Shown here one piece after another: positions 27,403 to 36,958 of a stretch of 64,000 nucleotides of DNA (position 1 is its first letter; every line of letters begins with the position of its first letter). The DNA lies in NCBI RefSeq assembly GCF_000148725.1, contig NZ_GL476310.1, forward strand, positions 62,001 to 126,000, written 5' to 3'. This DNA is from Roseibium sp. TrichSKD4. Lineage in GTDB: Bacteria > Pseudomonadota > Alphaproteobacteria > Rhizobiales > Stappiaceae. Both the position numbers and the translations under genes were made by a program. The notes below the pieces were generated by a model. That model did no database searches, was not told where the DNA came from, and saw only the letters and a list, made by a program, of their open reading frames with translations.

Positions 27403-27930
27403 ATGCAACATCACTGGAAGGTGGCCCTTGTGGTCGGTTTGGTTGCCACGGTGGCTGGATGCCAGCGCTTGAGCGGCGGCAGTAACTATGCGGCGCCCCT
27501 GCCTGCAACGCCGACCTCTCCTGTTGCGTCCGAACCCTTACAGCCGATTGATGGCGCGCCACCTCCGGGAACTGTTGTGAGCGACCCTACAGCCACGGAG
27601 CCGGTAAATCTGGCTAGCAATCCTGTGCCGGAGCCGTCCACAGCAATCGATATTGGTCGCAGTGACATGTTGGGTGGCTGGAAAGTGTCTGCTTCTGGCG
27701 ACAACTGCATGGCTTTCATGACGCTGACCTCTTGGGAAGGTGGGTATCGTGCCAACACCAGAGGTTGTGCTTCACCGCAATTGAGCAGTGTTTCCGCCTG
27801 GAACCTTACAGGTAAGCAGGTTGTGTTGAAGGGCAGCGGCGGCGATGTAGTTGCGCAACTCTACGCAACGTCTGCAACACAATTTGGTGGCCAGATGTCC
27901 ACTGGTGGGCAGATTTCTTTGTATCGTTAG
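27403..27930 (+). CDS. Omp19-like lipoprotein, AprI/Inh protease-inhibitor family
   Basis: A 175-residue lipoprotein. A signal peptide ends in lipobox VAGC (residues 17-20), followed by a Pro/Ser/Ala-rich linker (about 28-85). A C-terminal eight-strand barrel domain follows (MLGGWKVSASGDNCMAFMTLTSW ... GCASPQLSSVSAWNL ... GQISLYR) with the paired Cys typical of the inhibitor family. Brucella Omp19 shares this layout and inhibits host proteases. Activity here is inferred from family. It is divergent from the GNAT pseudogene. Confidence 0.85.
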   Translation: MQHHWKVALVVGLVATVAGCQRLSGGSNYAAPLPATPTSPVASEPLQPIDGAPPPGTVVSDPTATEPVNLASNPVPEPSTAIDIGRSDMLGGWKVSASGDNCMAFMTLTSWEGGYRANTRGCASPQLSSVSAWNLTGKQVVLKGSGGDVVAQLYATSATQFGGQMSTGGQISLYR

Positions 27931-28006
27931 CAACTTTAGGTAATTTTATCTGGACGTCTCGCTTACAAGCTGTAAAACTATAGCGTGTAAAAAGAGGCTG
28001 TGCAGA

Positions 28007-28789
28007 ATGTCAAAATATGATCCTTTGCGAGAGCACCTTGCTCGTCTGGACGATGTCGTCTGGGCGGCAAAGCTCAATGATGTTGAAGAAATACTTGGGT
28101 CAAATCTGCCGCGTAGTGCGCGCGAGCACAGAACTTGGTGGGCGAATTCTGGCGGAAGTCTGGTCCACCAAAATGCCTGGCTCGATGCGGGCTGGCGGGT
28201 TGAGCGTACCGATTTGCCAAGGAATGTGGTTGTATTCCGTCGCTTGCGTATTGGGGGTACATCCCTCGCGGGGGGCAATGGTCGTGCAAATGGCCGCGAT
28301 TCCCGGTCAGCTTCGGAAAAGCAATTGTCCCAGACCATGGCAAGCCTTCGACAGCCTGTGACAGTTACCTTGCGAGCTGAATGGAGCGTCATGGGCGAAG
28401 TTCAGAAAGTCCCATGTTCAGAAAGTTCGGTGCCGCTGTCTTCGGGTATTCTTCGGATTACAACCCTGAAGGACAATGTCGCGACCACTACGATCATTCC
28501 GGCCCAGGCAGTTCAGGCTGTTTATCGCCAGGTGCGCATGGCGCTAAAAGATGGCGACTGTGGCGACGGTGAGGTGATGGACGCCGAATTCAAGCAAGCG
28601 CTTGAGTTGTCAGAAAACGTTCCTGCGGAATGTGATGTTGTTAAGCCGGGGAATGCCTGGATATTAACAGACGGTCGAGGGCGTAAGGCGAATTTCGATG
28701 ACCCTGAGGAGCGCGATCTTGTCGCTCAGTTGCTCTATATTCAGGAAATCCAAAGCGGCCGGAAAACACGCCTGCTTCGCGTTTCCTGA
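28007..28789 (+). CDS. DUF7662-like domain protein with unknown C-terminal domain
   Basis: A 260-residue protein. Residues 1-80 (SKYDPLREHLARLDD ... VEEILGSNLPRSAREHRTWW, then QNAWLDAGWRVERTDL) match the DUF7662 type found in many mobile or defence-related bacterial proteins. A low-complexity Gly/Arg/Ser linker (about 83-108) connects it to a region of about 150 residues I do not recognise. A faint GIY-YIG-like pattern (SGILRITTL) could be chance. It stands alone, 76 bases after the Omp19-like gene. A stem CCGCTTGC/GCAAGCGG lies 20 bases beyond its stop. Confidence 0.6.
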   Translation: MSKYDPLREHLARLDDVVWAAKLNDVEEILGSNLPRSAREHRTWWANSGGSLVHQNAWLDAGWRVERTDLPRNVVVFRRLRIGGTSLAGGNGRANGRDSRSASEKQLSQTMASLRQPVTVTLRAEWSVMGEVQKVPCSESSVPLSSGILRITTLKDNVATTTIIPAQAVQAVYRQVRMALKDGDCGDGEVMDAEFKQALELSENVPAECDVVKPGNAWILTDGRGRKANFDDPEERDLVAQLLYIQEIQSGRKTRLLRVS

Positions 28790-29224
28790 AATGAAGTCTA
28801 TTGGTTTGCCGCTTGCGGAGAGCTGCAAGCGGTGAACTCAACACAATCGAAGAAAGACGCTTCTCCGGCGCTTTTTCATCTTTGTGGCGACCGTTCTTAG
28901 CGGATGTCTGTACTTTTCGCATCTCATTCAAGGCGACAAGAGCGCTAGAGTTGAGGGACGAGCTAACTGTTGCCTTGCTCGCCTGCCAGCTTAGCGGTCC
29001 TGTCTCTAAAATTTTTGACGGTAAAGTTGCAGTCCTCATGGAGCAGAGCTAAGTCGGTTAAATTGATTTAGCTCCACACGTCTTCCAGTTTTATAGCCAT
29101 TGAATGCCATTCTGACCTTGCATCTGCGGCGTTTTGACCGTATTTCGCGGGGAAAGGTGTCGGTGAAAACCTTGATTGGCAGGTTCCATCCCGTGCGCCG
29201 GATGTGGGAGCATACCTCTTGAAG
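28790..29224. other. Gene-poor stretch before zapE
   Basis: 435 bp. It holds an eight-base stem CCGCTTGC/GCAAGCGG at 28809-28832 without a T tract. Short open frames on both strands have no family features. I see no convincing gene or RNA. Confidence 0.5.
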
Positions 29225-30367
29225 ATGGACCTTCCGGTTAATCGCGCGCTGTCTGCGCGTTACGCGGCCCTGGTGGCCGCTGGAGAGATTTCCGAAGATC
29301 CTGCCCAGCTAGATGCCGTCCATCATCTTGATCTCCTGAACACCAAACTTGGCGAAGTTCGGCTTGCCTCGAAATCCAGTTCTCTCGGCTGGTTGTTTCG
29401 TCGCAACAAGGATCTATGGAAAACCGTTGAAGGCCTCTACATGTGGGGCGGAGTTGGGCGTGGAAAGACAATGCTCATGGATCTGTTCTTCGAGGTCACC
29501 GTGATCCGCCGGAAGCGGCGGGCGCATTTTCATGAGTTCATGGCCGATGTTCACGACCGCATCCACGAGTATCGCCAAAAGCTAAAGCACGGTGAGGTGA
29601 AAGGTGATGATCCGATCCCGCCGGTCGCAGCGCAAATTGCGGATGAGACGCGGCTTTTGTGTTTCGATGAGTTTGCGGTTACCGATATTGCAGATGCCAT
29701 GATCTTGGGACGGCTTTTCACCCAGCTGTTTGACCGGGGTGTGATCGTGGTTGCAACGTCAAATCGCGACCCGATAGACCTCTATAAGGATGGTCTCAAT
29801 CGCCAGTTGTTCCTTCCCTTCATCGAGCTGCTCAAGTCTAAGACCAAAGTCATCAAACTTGATTCGGAAACCGACTACCGACTGGAAAAGCTCGCTGGTG
29901 CACCGGTCTACGTCGTTGGCGACGGTGCTGAGGCTCAGGAAAAGCTGGAGGATCTCTGGACGCGTCTGACCCATGGGGTGAAGCCTCATTCAGAAGAGCT
30001 AGAGAACAAGGGGCGAAAAATACCGGTTGGTAAGGTTGCTGCCGGTGCTGCCTGGTTCACATTTTCAGAGTTGTGCGAGCAGCCGCTGGGGGCAAGCGAT
30101 TACCTTCGGATCGCGCAAGCCTACGGAACAGTGTTTCTGCGGGATATTCCGATTATGAATAAGGCGCGTCGCAATGAGGCCAAGCGCTTTATCAATTTGA
30201 TCGATACGCTCTACGACACGGGTACTAAACTCATTGTATCCGCTGCAGCTGAGCCAACAGCACTTTATCAATCCTCTGAGGGGACTGAAGGCTTTGAATT
30301 TGATCGTACGGCATCGCGTTTGATCGAAATGCGATCGGAGGCATATCTAGCGGGCGAAAGGACGTGA
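29225..30367 (+). CDS. zapE: Cell division protein ZapE (AFG1-like ATPase)
   Basis: A 380-residue AAA-type ATPase. Walker A is GGVGRGKTMLMDLFFE, Walker B LLCFDEFAVTDIADAMIL, and sensor region VVATSNRDPIDLYKDGLNR. The N-terminal VNRALSARYAALVAAGEISED is typical. ZapE acts at the division ring under stress in E. coli; mitochondrial AFG1 homologues are involved in membrane protein turnover. The start is ATG 29225 (GTG 29204 is an alternative). It precedes mdh, an arrangement conserved in Rhizobiales. Confidence 0.93.
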   Translation: MDLPVNRALSARYAALVAAGEISEDPAQLDAVHHLDLLNTKLGEVRLASKSSSLGWLFRRNKDLWKTVEGLYMWGGVGRGKTMLMDLFFEVTVIRRKRRAHFHEFMADVHDRIHEYRQKLKHGEVKGDDPIPPVAAQIADETRLLCFDEFAVTDIADAMILGRLFTQLFDRGVIVVATSNRDPIDLYKDGLNRQLFLPFIELLKSKTKVIKLDSETDYRLEKLAGAPVYVVGDGAEAQEKLEDLWTRLTHGVKPHSEELENKGRKIPVGKVAAGAAWFTFSELCEQPLGASDYLRIAQAYGTVFLRDIPIMNKARRNEAKRFINLIDTLYDTGTKLIVSAAAEPTALYQSSEGTEGFEFDRTASRLIEMRSEAYLAGERT

Positions 30368-30380
30368 ACACACTTTTTAA

Positions 30381-31517
<1,137 letters not shown>

Positions 31518-31586
31518 GCGCCACTGCCACATTTTAGTCGGCCGCCCTGTCCTGGGGCGGTCCTCCGAACCAAAACGGGGGAACAC

Positions 31587-32786
31587 ATGAATATCCATGA
31601 ATATCAGGCCAAGGCGGTTCTGAAAGAATATGGTGCGCCGGTCGCAGAGGGTGTCGCCATCTTCTCCGCCGACGAGGCCGAGGCAGCGGCAAAGCAGCTT
31701 CCAGGTCCGCTCTGGGTCGTAAAGTCCCAAATCCACGCAGGTGGTCGCGGCAAGGGCAAGTTCAAGGAACTGGCTGCTGATGCAAAGGGCGGTGTCCGCC
31801 TTGCGTTTTCGCTGGAGGAAGTAACCTCACATGCCAAGGAAATGCTTGGCAACGCGCTTGTCACCAAGCAGACCGGCGATAGCGGCAAGGTCGTTAACCG
31901 TCTCTACATCGAAGATGGCGCTGATATCGAGCGCGAGCTTTACCTCTCCATCCTCGTTGACCGCACCGTCGGCCGTCCGGCCTTCGTCGTGTCCACCGAG
32001 GGCGGTATGGACATTGAAGCCGTTGCCGAAGAAACACCGGAAAAGATCCATAATCTGCCGATCGATCCGGACACGGGTGTGACAGAAGCAAATGCCAAGC
32101 AGCTGTGCGACTGGTTGAAGCTGGACGGTCAAGCGCGCGAAGACGGAATGACCCTCTTCCCGATCCTGCACAAAGCGTTTGTCGAAAAAGACATGGCTCT
32201 TTTGGAAGTGAACCCGCTGATCGTCATGAAGGACGGTCGTCTGCGTGTTCTCGACGCCAAGGTTTCCTTCGATGGCAACGCCCTGTTCCGTCACGATGAC
32301 ATTATGGCGCTGCGCGATGAGACAGAGGAAGATGCCAAGGAAATCGAGGCGTCCAAATATGATCTCGCTTACGTTGCCCTTGATGGCGACATTGGATGCA
32401 TGGTCAATGGCGCTGGCCTTGCCATGGCAACCATGGACATCATCAAGCTCTACGGGTCCGAGCCAGCCAACTTCCTAGATGTTGGCGGCGGTGCATCCAA
32501 GGAGAAGGTGACGGCTGCGTTCAAGATCATCACCTCTGATCCGAACGTGAAGGGCATCCTAGTCAACATCTTTGGTGGCATCATGCGCTGCGACGTAATC
32601 GCAGAAGGCGTTGTGGCTGCGGTCAAGGAAGTTGGTCTGCAAGTTCCACTCGTTGTGCGCCTGGAAGGCACCAACGTGGAGCTTGGCAAGAAGATCATCA
32701 ACGAAAGCGGCTTGAACGTGATTGCTGCTGATGACCTCGACGACGCCGCCCAGAAAATCGTGAAAGCCGTGAAGGGGGGCGCATAA
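31587..32786 (+). CDS. sucC: Succinyl-CoA synthetase beta subunit (ADP-forming)
   Basis: A 399-residue ATP-grasp subunit. It starts [19 protein letters not shown], has the ATP-grasp motif [16 protein letters not shown], ends with the ligase domain [16 protein letters not shown] and [15 protein letters not shown], and is of normal length. With SucD it makes succinate and ATP/GTP from succinyl-CoA. GGGGG lies upstream of the start. Its TAA overlaps the sucD ATG by one base (TAATG), indicating translational coupling. Confidence 0.97.
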   Translation: MNIHEYQAKAVLKEYGAPVAEGVAIFSADEAEAAAKQLPGPLWVVKSQIHAGGRGKGKFKELAADAKGGVRLAFSLEEVTSHAKEMLGNALVTKQTGDSGKVVNRLYIEDGADIERELYLSILVDRTVGRPAFVVSTEGGMDIEAVAEETPEKIHNLPIDPDTGVTEANAKQLCDWLKLDGQAREDGMTLFPILHKAFVEKDMALLEVNPLIVMKDGRLRVLDAKVSFDGNALFRHDDIMALRDETEEDAKEIEASKYDLAYVALDGDIGCMVNGAGLAMATMDIIKLYGSEPANFLDVGGGASKEKVTAAFKIITSDPNVKGILVNIFGGIMRCDVIAEGVVAAVKEVGLQVPLVVRLEGTNVELGKKIINESGLNVIAADDLDDAAQKIVKAVKGGA

Positions 32787-33694
32787 TGTCCATCCTCGTC
32801 AATAAAGACACGAAAATCATCGTTCAGGGCCTGACCGGCAAAACCGGTTCTTTCCACACGGAACAGGCTCTTCAATACTATGGCACCCAGATGGTGGCCG
32901 GTGTTCACCCGAAAAAGGGTGGCGAAAGCTGGACCTCCAACCTTGATGCAGATGCCAAGCTGCCGATCTACGCTTCCGTTGGCGAAGCCAAGGAAGCAAC
33001 GGGCGCTGATGCATCCGTGATCTACGTTCCGCCAGCAGGTGCCGGTGCGGCGATCATCGAAGCCATCGATGCGGAAATCCCGTTCATCTCCTGCATCACC
33101 GAAGGTATTCCGGTTGCCGACATGGTCAAGGTGAAGCGTCGGTTGGAAAAATCCAACTCTCGCCTGCTCGGCCCGAACTGCCCGGGCATCCTGACCCCTG
33201 AAGAGTGCAAGATCGGCATCATGCCGGGCTCCATCTTCAAGAAGGGCTCTGTTGGTGTGGTTTCCCGCTCCGGCACTCTGACCTATGAAGCTGTGTTCCA
33301 GACATCCAATGCTGGTCTTGGCCAGACAACGGCTGTGGGCATTGGCGGCGACCCGGTCAAGGGCACAGAGTTCATCGACGTTCTGGAAATGTTCCTGGCT
33401 GACGATGAAACTCAATCCATCATCATGATCGGTGAGATTGGTGGTTCGGCGGAAGAAGAAGCCGCCCAGTTCATCAAGGACGAAGCCAAAAAGGGCCGCA
33501 ACAAGCCGATGGCTGGTTTCATTGCAGGTCGTACAGCGCCTCCAGGCCGCACCATGGGTCACGCAGGTGCCGTGATTTCCGGTGGCAAGGGCGGTGCTGA
33601 AGACAAGATTGCTGCGATGGAAGATGCCGGTATCAAGGTTTCTCCATCTCCGGCAAAGCTCGGCGAGACCCTTCTGGAAGTCCTGAAAGGCTAA
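32786..33694 (+). CDS. sucD: Succinyl-CoA synthetase alpha subunit
   Basis: A 302-residue CoA-binding subunit. It opens [20 protein letters not shown] with the CoA-binding fold. The phosphohistidine is His259 in [19 protein letters not shown], 43 residues from the end as in E. coli. It overlaps sucC by one base. The first 18 bases after the stop lead into a long hairpin before sucA. Confidence 0.97.
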   Translation: MSILVNKDTKIIVQGLTGKTGSFHTEQALQYYGTQMVAGVHPKKGGESWTSNLDADAKLPIYASVGEAKEATGADASVIYVPPAGAGAAIIEAIDAEIPFISCITEGIPVADMVKVKRRLEKSNSRLLGPNCPGILTPEECKIGIMPGSIFKKGSVGVVSRSGTLTYEAVFQTSNAGLGQTTAVGIGGDPVKGTEFIDVLEMFLADDETQSIIMIGEIGGSAEEEAAQFIKDEAKKGRNKPMAGFIAGRTAPPGRTMGHAGAVISGGKGGAEDKIAAMEDAGIKVSPSPAKLGETLLEVLKG

Positions 33695-33711
33695 CAGTGG
33701 AAGAATTGCGT

Positions 33712-33742
33712 GGGTTGGTCGTAAACTATTTACGATTGACCC
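33712..33742 (+). promoter_or_regulatory. Intercistronic hairpin between sucD and sucA
   Basis: A 13-pair imperfect stem (GGGTTGGTCGTAA with TTACGATTGACCC, including three G-T pairs) with a five-base loop. It begins 18 bases after the sucD stop and has no T tract. It is more likely a processing or stability element than a terminator. Confidence 0.5.
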
Positions 33743-33845
33743 GCCTAGATGACAGGATACGAATGTGGCGCACTGATCCGCGCCACGTTCGGAATTGAGG
33801 GGGCCAGCGTCCCTCGGATGTCTGGTCTGAAAAGGAACCGGGTGT

Positions 33846-33888
33846 GGGCAAACCTCCTTTGCCCGCCGAAACATAAGGGCGGGGCAAA
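33846..33888 (+). promoter_or_regulatory. Candidate switching RNA leader of sucA
   Basis: Two mutually exclusive hairpins share the segment TTTGCCC. Hairpin A is GGGCAAA (33846-33852) with TTTGCCC (33858-33864). Hairpin B is TTTGCCCGCC (33858-33867) with GGCGGGGCAAA (33878-33888, one bulged G). Hairpin B ends 16 bases before the sucA ATG, so it could hinder ribosome loading. The 12-mer GGGCAAACCTCC occurs twice (33846 and 33882). Another stem, GTGGCGC/GCGCCAC, lies upstream at 33765-33786. The regulatory role is inferred. Confidence 0.45.
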
Positions 33889-33904
33889 CCTCCGCTAAAA
33901 AGAC

Positions 33905-36889
33905 ATGGCACGGCAGGAAGCGAACCAACAATTCGCACTGACGTCGTTGCTTTACGGCGCCAACGCAGCCTATATCGAAGAGCTTTATGCGAAGTACAAA
34001 TCCGATCCGAACTCGGTCGATGCCGAGTGGCAGGATTTCTTTGCCGCTTTTCAAGATGAAAAGGACGCTGTGCTCAAGGAAGCACGTGGCGCTCCGTGGA
34101 AGCGCAAGGACTGGCCGATAGAGGCAAGCGGCGACCTCGTCAACGCGTTTGATGGCAATTGGGGCCCAATCGAACAGAAACTTGGCGACAAGCTGAAAAA
34201 GAAGGCCGCTGACAAGGGTGAGCCGGTCTCTGAAGCCGAAGTTCATCAGGCAACACGGGATTCCGTTCGCGCTCTCATGATGATCCGTGCGTACCGAATG
34301 CGCGGTCACTTGCATGCAGACCTTGATCCGCTCGGTCTTGCTGGCAAGGGTGATCATGAAGAGCTGCACCCGTCTTCTTATGGCTTTACGGAAGCTGATT
34401 GGGATCGCCGGATTTTCATCGATCACGTTCTCGGGCTGGAATACGCCACGATCCGGGAAATGCTTGATATCCTGAAGCGGACCTATTGCTCGACCCTTGG
34501 CGTCGAGTTCATGCATATTTCAGACCCGGCTGCGAAATCCTGGATCCAGCAGCGCATTGAGGGGCCGGACAAGCAGGTCGCCTTCACTGCACAGGGCAAA
34601 AAAGCCATCCTGAACAAGCTGATCGAGGCTGAAGGTTTCGAAAAGTTTTTGGATGTCAAATACACCGGCACCAAACGTTTTGGTCTTGATGGCGGCGAGG
34701 CGCTGATTCCTGCTCTGGAGCAGATCATCAAGCGCGGCGGTCAGATGGGGCTGAAGGACATTGTCCTTGGCATGGCACACCGTGGTCGCCTGAACGTTTT
34801 GACCCAAGTGATGGGCAAACCACACCGGGCTGTGTTCCACGAGTTCAAGGGCGGCTCCTATGCGCCGGACGACGTGGAAGGCTCTGGCGATGTGAAGTAC
34901 CACCTCGGCGCGTCGTCTGACCGGATTTTTGACGACAACAAGGTTCACCTGTCTCTGACAGCCAACCCGTCTCACCTTGAAATCGTCAACCCGGTTGTGC
35001 TGGGTAAGTCCCGTGCAAAGCAGGATCAACTCTCTGCAAGAGACGGTCGTTTCATCGAAACAACGGAAGTGGATCGCTCAAACGTTCTGCCGTTGTTGCT
35101 CCATGGTGATGCGGCATTCGCTGGGCAGGGTGTTGTCGCCGAGTGTTTTGGGCTGTCCGCTCTACGCGGTCACCGCACCGGTGGCTCGATCCATGTGATC
35201 ATCAACAACCAGATCGGCTTTACGACGAACCCGCGTTTCTCGCGCTCGTCTCCGTATCCGTCCGACATGGCGAAGGTGATCGAATCTCCGATCCTGCACG
35301 TCAATGCGGATGATCCGGAAGCTGTTGTCTTCGCGGCCAAAGTTGCGATTGAGTACCGCCAGACCTTTGGTCGTCCGGTGGTTATCGACATGATCTGTTA
35401 TCGCCGCTTTGGTCACAACGAAGGTGATGAGCCAGCGTTCACCCAGCCGATCATGTATCGCAAGATCCGCAAGCATCAGACAACCCTCCAGCTCTACTCT
35501 GATCGCCTGCTCAAGGAAGGCGTCGTGTCGGCTGAAGAAGTCGATCAGATGAAAGCTGCGTGGCGGACGCATCTGGACGGCGAATTTGATTCCGGAGATG
35601 CGTTCAAGCCGAATAAGGCAGACTGGCTGGACGGTAAATGGTCTGGAATGAAGCGTGCCAAGGATGAAGATGATCCGCGTCGCGGTCAGACCGGTATTCC
35701 TATGGCTGAACTCAAGGAGCTGGGCCGCGCGCTGACGCATGTGCCGGAAGGCTTCAACATTCACCGCACAATCGCGCGTTTCATGAAGAACCGTGAACGC
35801 ATGATTGAAACAGGTGAGGGCCTCGATTGGGCAACGGCAGAAGCGCTCGCTTTTGGCAGCCTGATGAAAGAGGGCCACCCGGTTCGCCTGTCCGGTCAGG
35901 ACTGTGAACGTGGCACGTTCTCGCAGCGCCATTCCGTTCTGTACGATCAGGAAGATGAAAGCCGCTACATTCCTCTCAATCATGTGGGTGAGGGCGCAGA
36001 GCGCTACGAGGTGATTAACTCGATGCTCTCGGAAGAGGCGGTTCTGGGCTTTGAGTATGGGTATTCGCTGGCCGAACCAAACGCTCTGACCATGTGGGAA
36101 GCCCAGTTCGGTGACTTTGCCAACGGCGCTCAGGTTCTGTTTGACCAGTTCATCTCGTCCGGTGAACGCAAATGGCTGCGCATGTCAGGTCTCGTTTGTC
36201 TTCTGCCCCATGGCTATGAAGGCCAAGGGCCTGAACACTCTTCGGCACGTTTGGAGCGTTTCCTCCAGCTGTGCGCGGAAGACAACATGCAGGTCGCAAA
36301 CTGTACGACGCCATCGAACTACTTCCACATTCTACGCCGTCAGCTGAAGCGGGATATCCGTAAGCCGCTGATCCTGATGACGCCGAAGTCACTGCTACGT
36401 CACAAGCGGGCTGTGTCCAAGCTATCCGAACTTGGTGAGGATTCCACTTTCCACCGTCTCCTGTGGGATGACGCGGAAATGGGAACATCTGAAACCAAAT
36501 TGGTGGCCGACGACAAGATCCGCCGTGTAGTCCTATGTTCGGGCAAGGTCTACTTTGACCTACTGGAAGAGCGTGAAAAGCGCGGCATCGATGATGTCTA
36601 TCTGATGCGTGTCGAGCAACTCTACCCGTTTCCTAAAAAAGCTCTGACTCATGAGCTGAACCGATTCCAGAACGCGACTGACATTGTTTGGTGTCAGGAA
36701 GAGCCGAAGAACATGGGCAGTTGGTTCTTTGCGGAGCCGTATATCGAGTGGGTGCTCGACCAGATCGCTCACAAGGTCAAACGTCCGCGTTACACCGGCC
36801 GTAATGCGATGGCCTCGACCGCGACCGGCTTGATGTCTGCGCACCAGGCGCAGCTCAAGGCGTTCCTGGACGACACATTTTCCGACTGA
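33905..36889 (+). CDS. sucA: 2-oxoglutarate dehydrogenase E1 component
   Basis: A 994-residue thiamine-diphosphate decarboxylase of the 2-oxoglutarate dehydrogenase complex. The N-terminal tail (TSLLYGANAAYIEELYAKYK) binds E2. ThDP-site segments GMAHRGRLNVLTQVMGKPH, HGDAAFAGQGVVAE and the INNQIGFTTNPR stretch are present, and the C-terminal transketolase-like half is complete (EEPKNMGSWFF). No strong Shine-Dalgarno precedes the ATG (AAAAAGAC). A structured leader lies directly upstream. Confidence 0.97.
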   Translation: MARQEANQQFALTSLLYGANAAYIEELYAKYKSDPNSVDAEWQDFFAAFQDEKDAVLKEARGAPWKRKDWPIEASGDLVNAFDGNWGPIEQKLGDKLKKKAADKGEPVSEAEVHQATRDSVRALMMIRAYRMRGHLHADLDPLGLAGKGDHEELHPSSYGFTEADWDRRIFIDHVLGLEYATIREMLDILKRTYCSTLGVEFMHISDPAAKSWIQQRIEGPDKQVAFTAQGKKAILNKLIEAEGFEKFLDVKYTGTKRFGLDGGEALIPALEQIIKRGGQMGLKDIVLGMAHRGRLNVLTQVMGKPHRAVFHEFKGGSYAPDDVEGSGDVKYHLGASSDRIFDDNKVHLSLTANPSHLEIVNPVVLGKSRAKQDQLSARDGRFIETTEVDRSNVLPLLLHGDAAFAGQGVVAECFGLSALRGHRTGGSIHVIINNQIGFTTNPRFSRSSPYPSDMAKVIESPILHVNADDPEAVVFAAKVAIEYRQTFGRPVVIDMICYRRFGHNEGDEPAFTQPIMYRKIRKHQTTLQLYSDRLLKEGVVSAEEVDQMKAAWRTHLDGEFDSGDAFKPNKADWLDGKWSGMKRAKDEDDPRRGQTGIPMAELKELGRALTHVPEGFNIHRTIARFMKNRERMIETGEGLDWATAEALAFGSLMKEGHPVRLSGQDCERGTFSQRHSVLYDQEDESRYIPLNHVGEGAERYEVINSMLSEEAVLGFEYGYSLAEPNALTMWEAQFGDFANGAQVLFDQFISSGERKWLRMSGLVCLLPHGYEGQGPEHSSARLERFLQLCAEDNMQVANCTTPSNYFHILRRQLKRDIRKPLILMTPKSLLRHKRAVSKLSELGEDSTFHRLLWDDAEMGTSETKLVADDKIRRVVLCSGKVYFDLLEEREKRGIDDVYLMRVEQLYPFPKKALTHELNRFQNATDIVWCQEEPKNMGSWFFAEPYIEWVLDQIAHKVKRPRYTGRNAMASTATGLMSAHQAQLKAFLDDTFSD

Positions 36890-36897
36890 TGATTGAA

Positions 36898-36928
36898 TTG
36901 GGGGCAGAACCTGCCCCCAACCGTTTTT
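36898..36928 (+). terminator. Terminator-like attenuator between sucA and sucB
   Basis: A perfect ten-base stem TTGGGGGCAG/CTGCCCCCAA with an AAC loop, followed by CCGTTTTTGG. It begins 9 bases after the sucA stop and ends 31 bases before sucB. It has the form of an intrinsic terminator inside the operon and probably lowers readthrough into sucB. Confidence 0.7.
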
Positions 36929-36958
36929 GGCCAAGGCTAAGTTTAAGAGAAGGCAACC

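Noticed and set aside
28801-29052. An 83-codon plus-strand frame after the DUF7662-like gene, and a 132-codon minus-strand frame opposite
   Set aside because: Neither shows conserved motifs, signal sequence or convincing start; the region is best left as non-coding.
32450-34516. A 688-codon minus-strand open frame across sucC, sucD and sucA
   Set aside because: It spans three well-supported plus-strand genes and includes their intergenic leader. The protein looks compositionally random, so it is a shadow frame.
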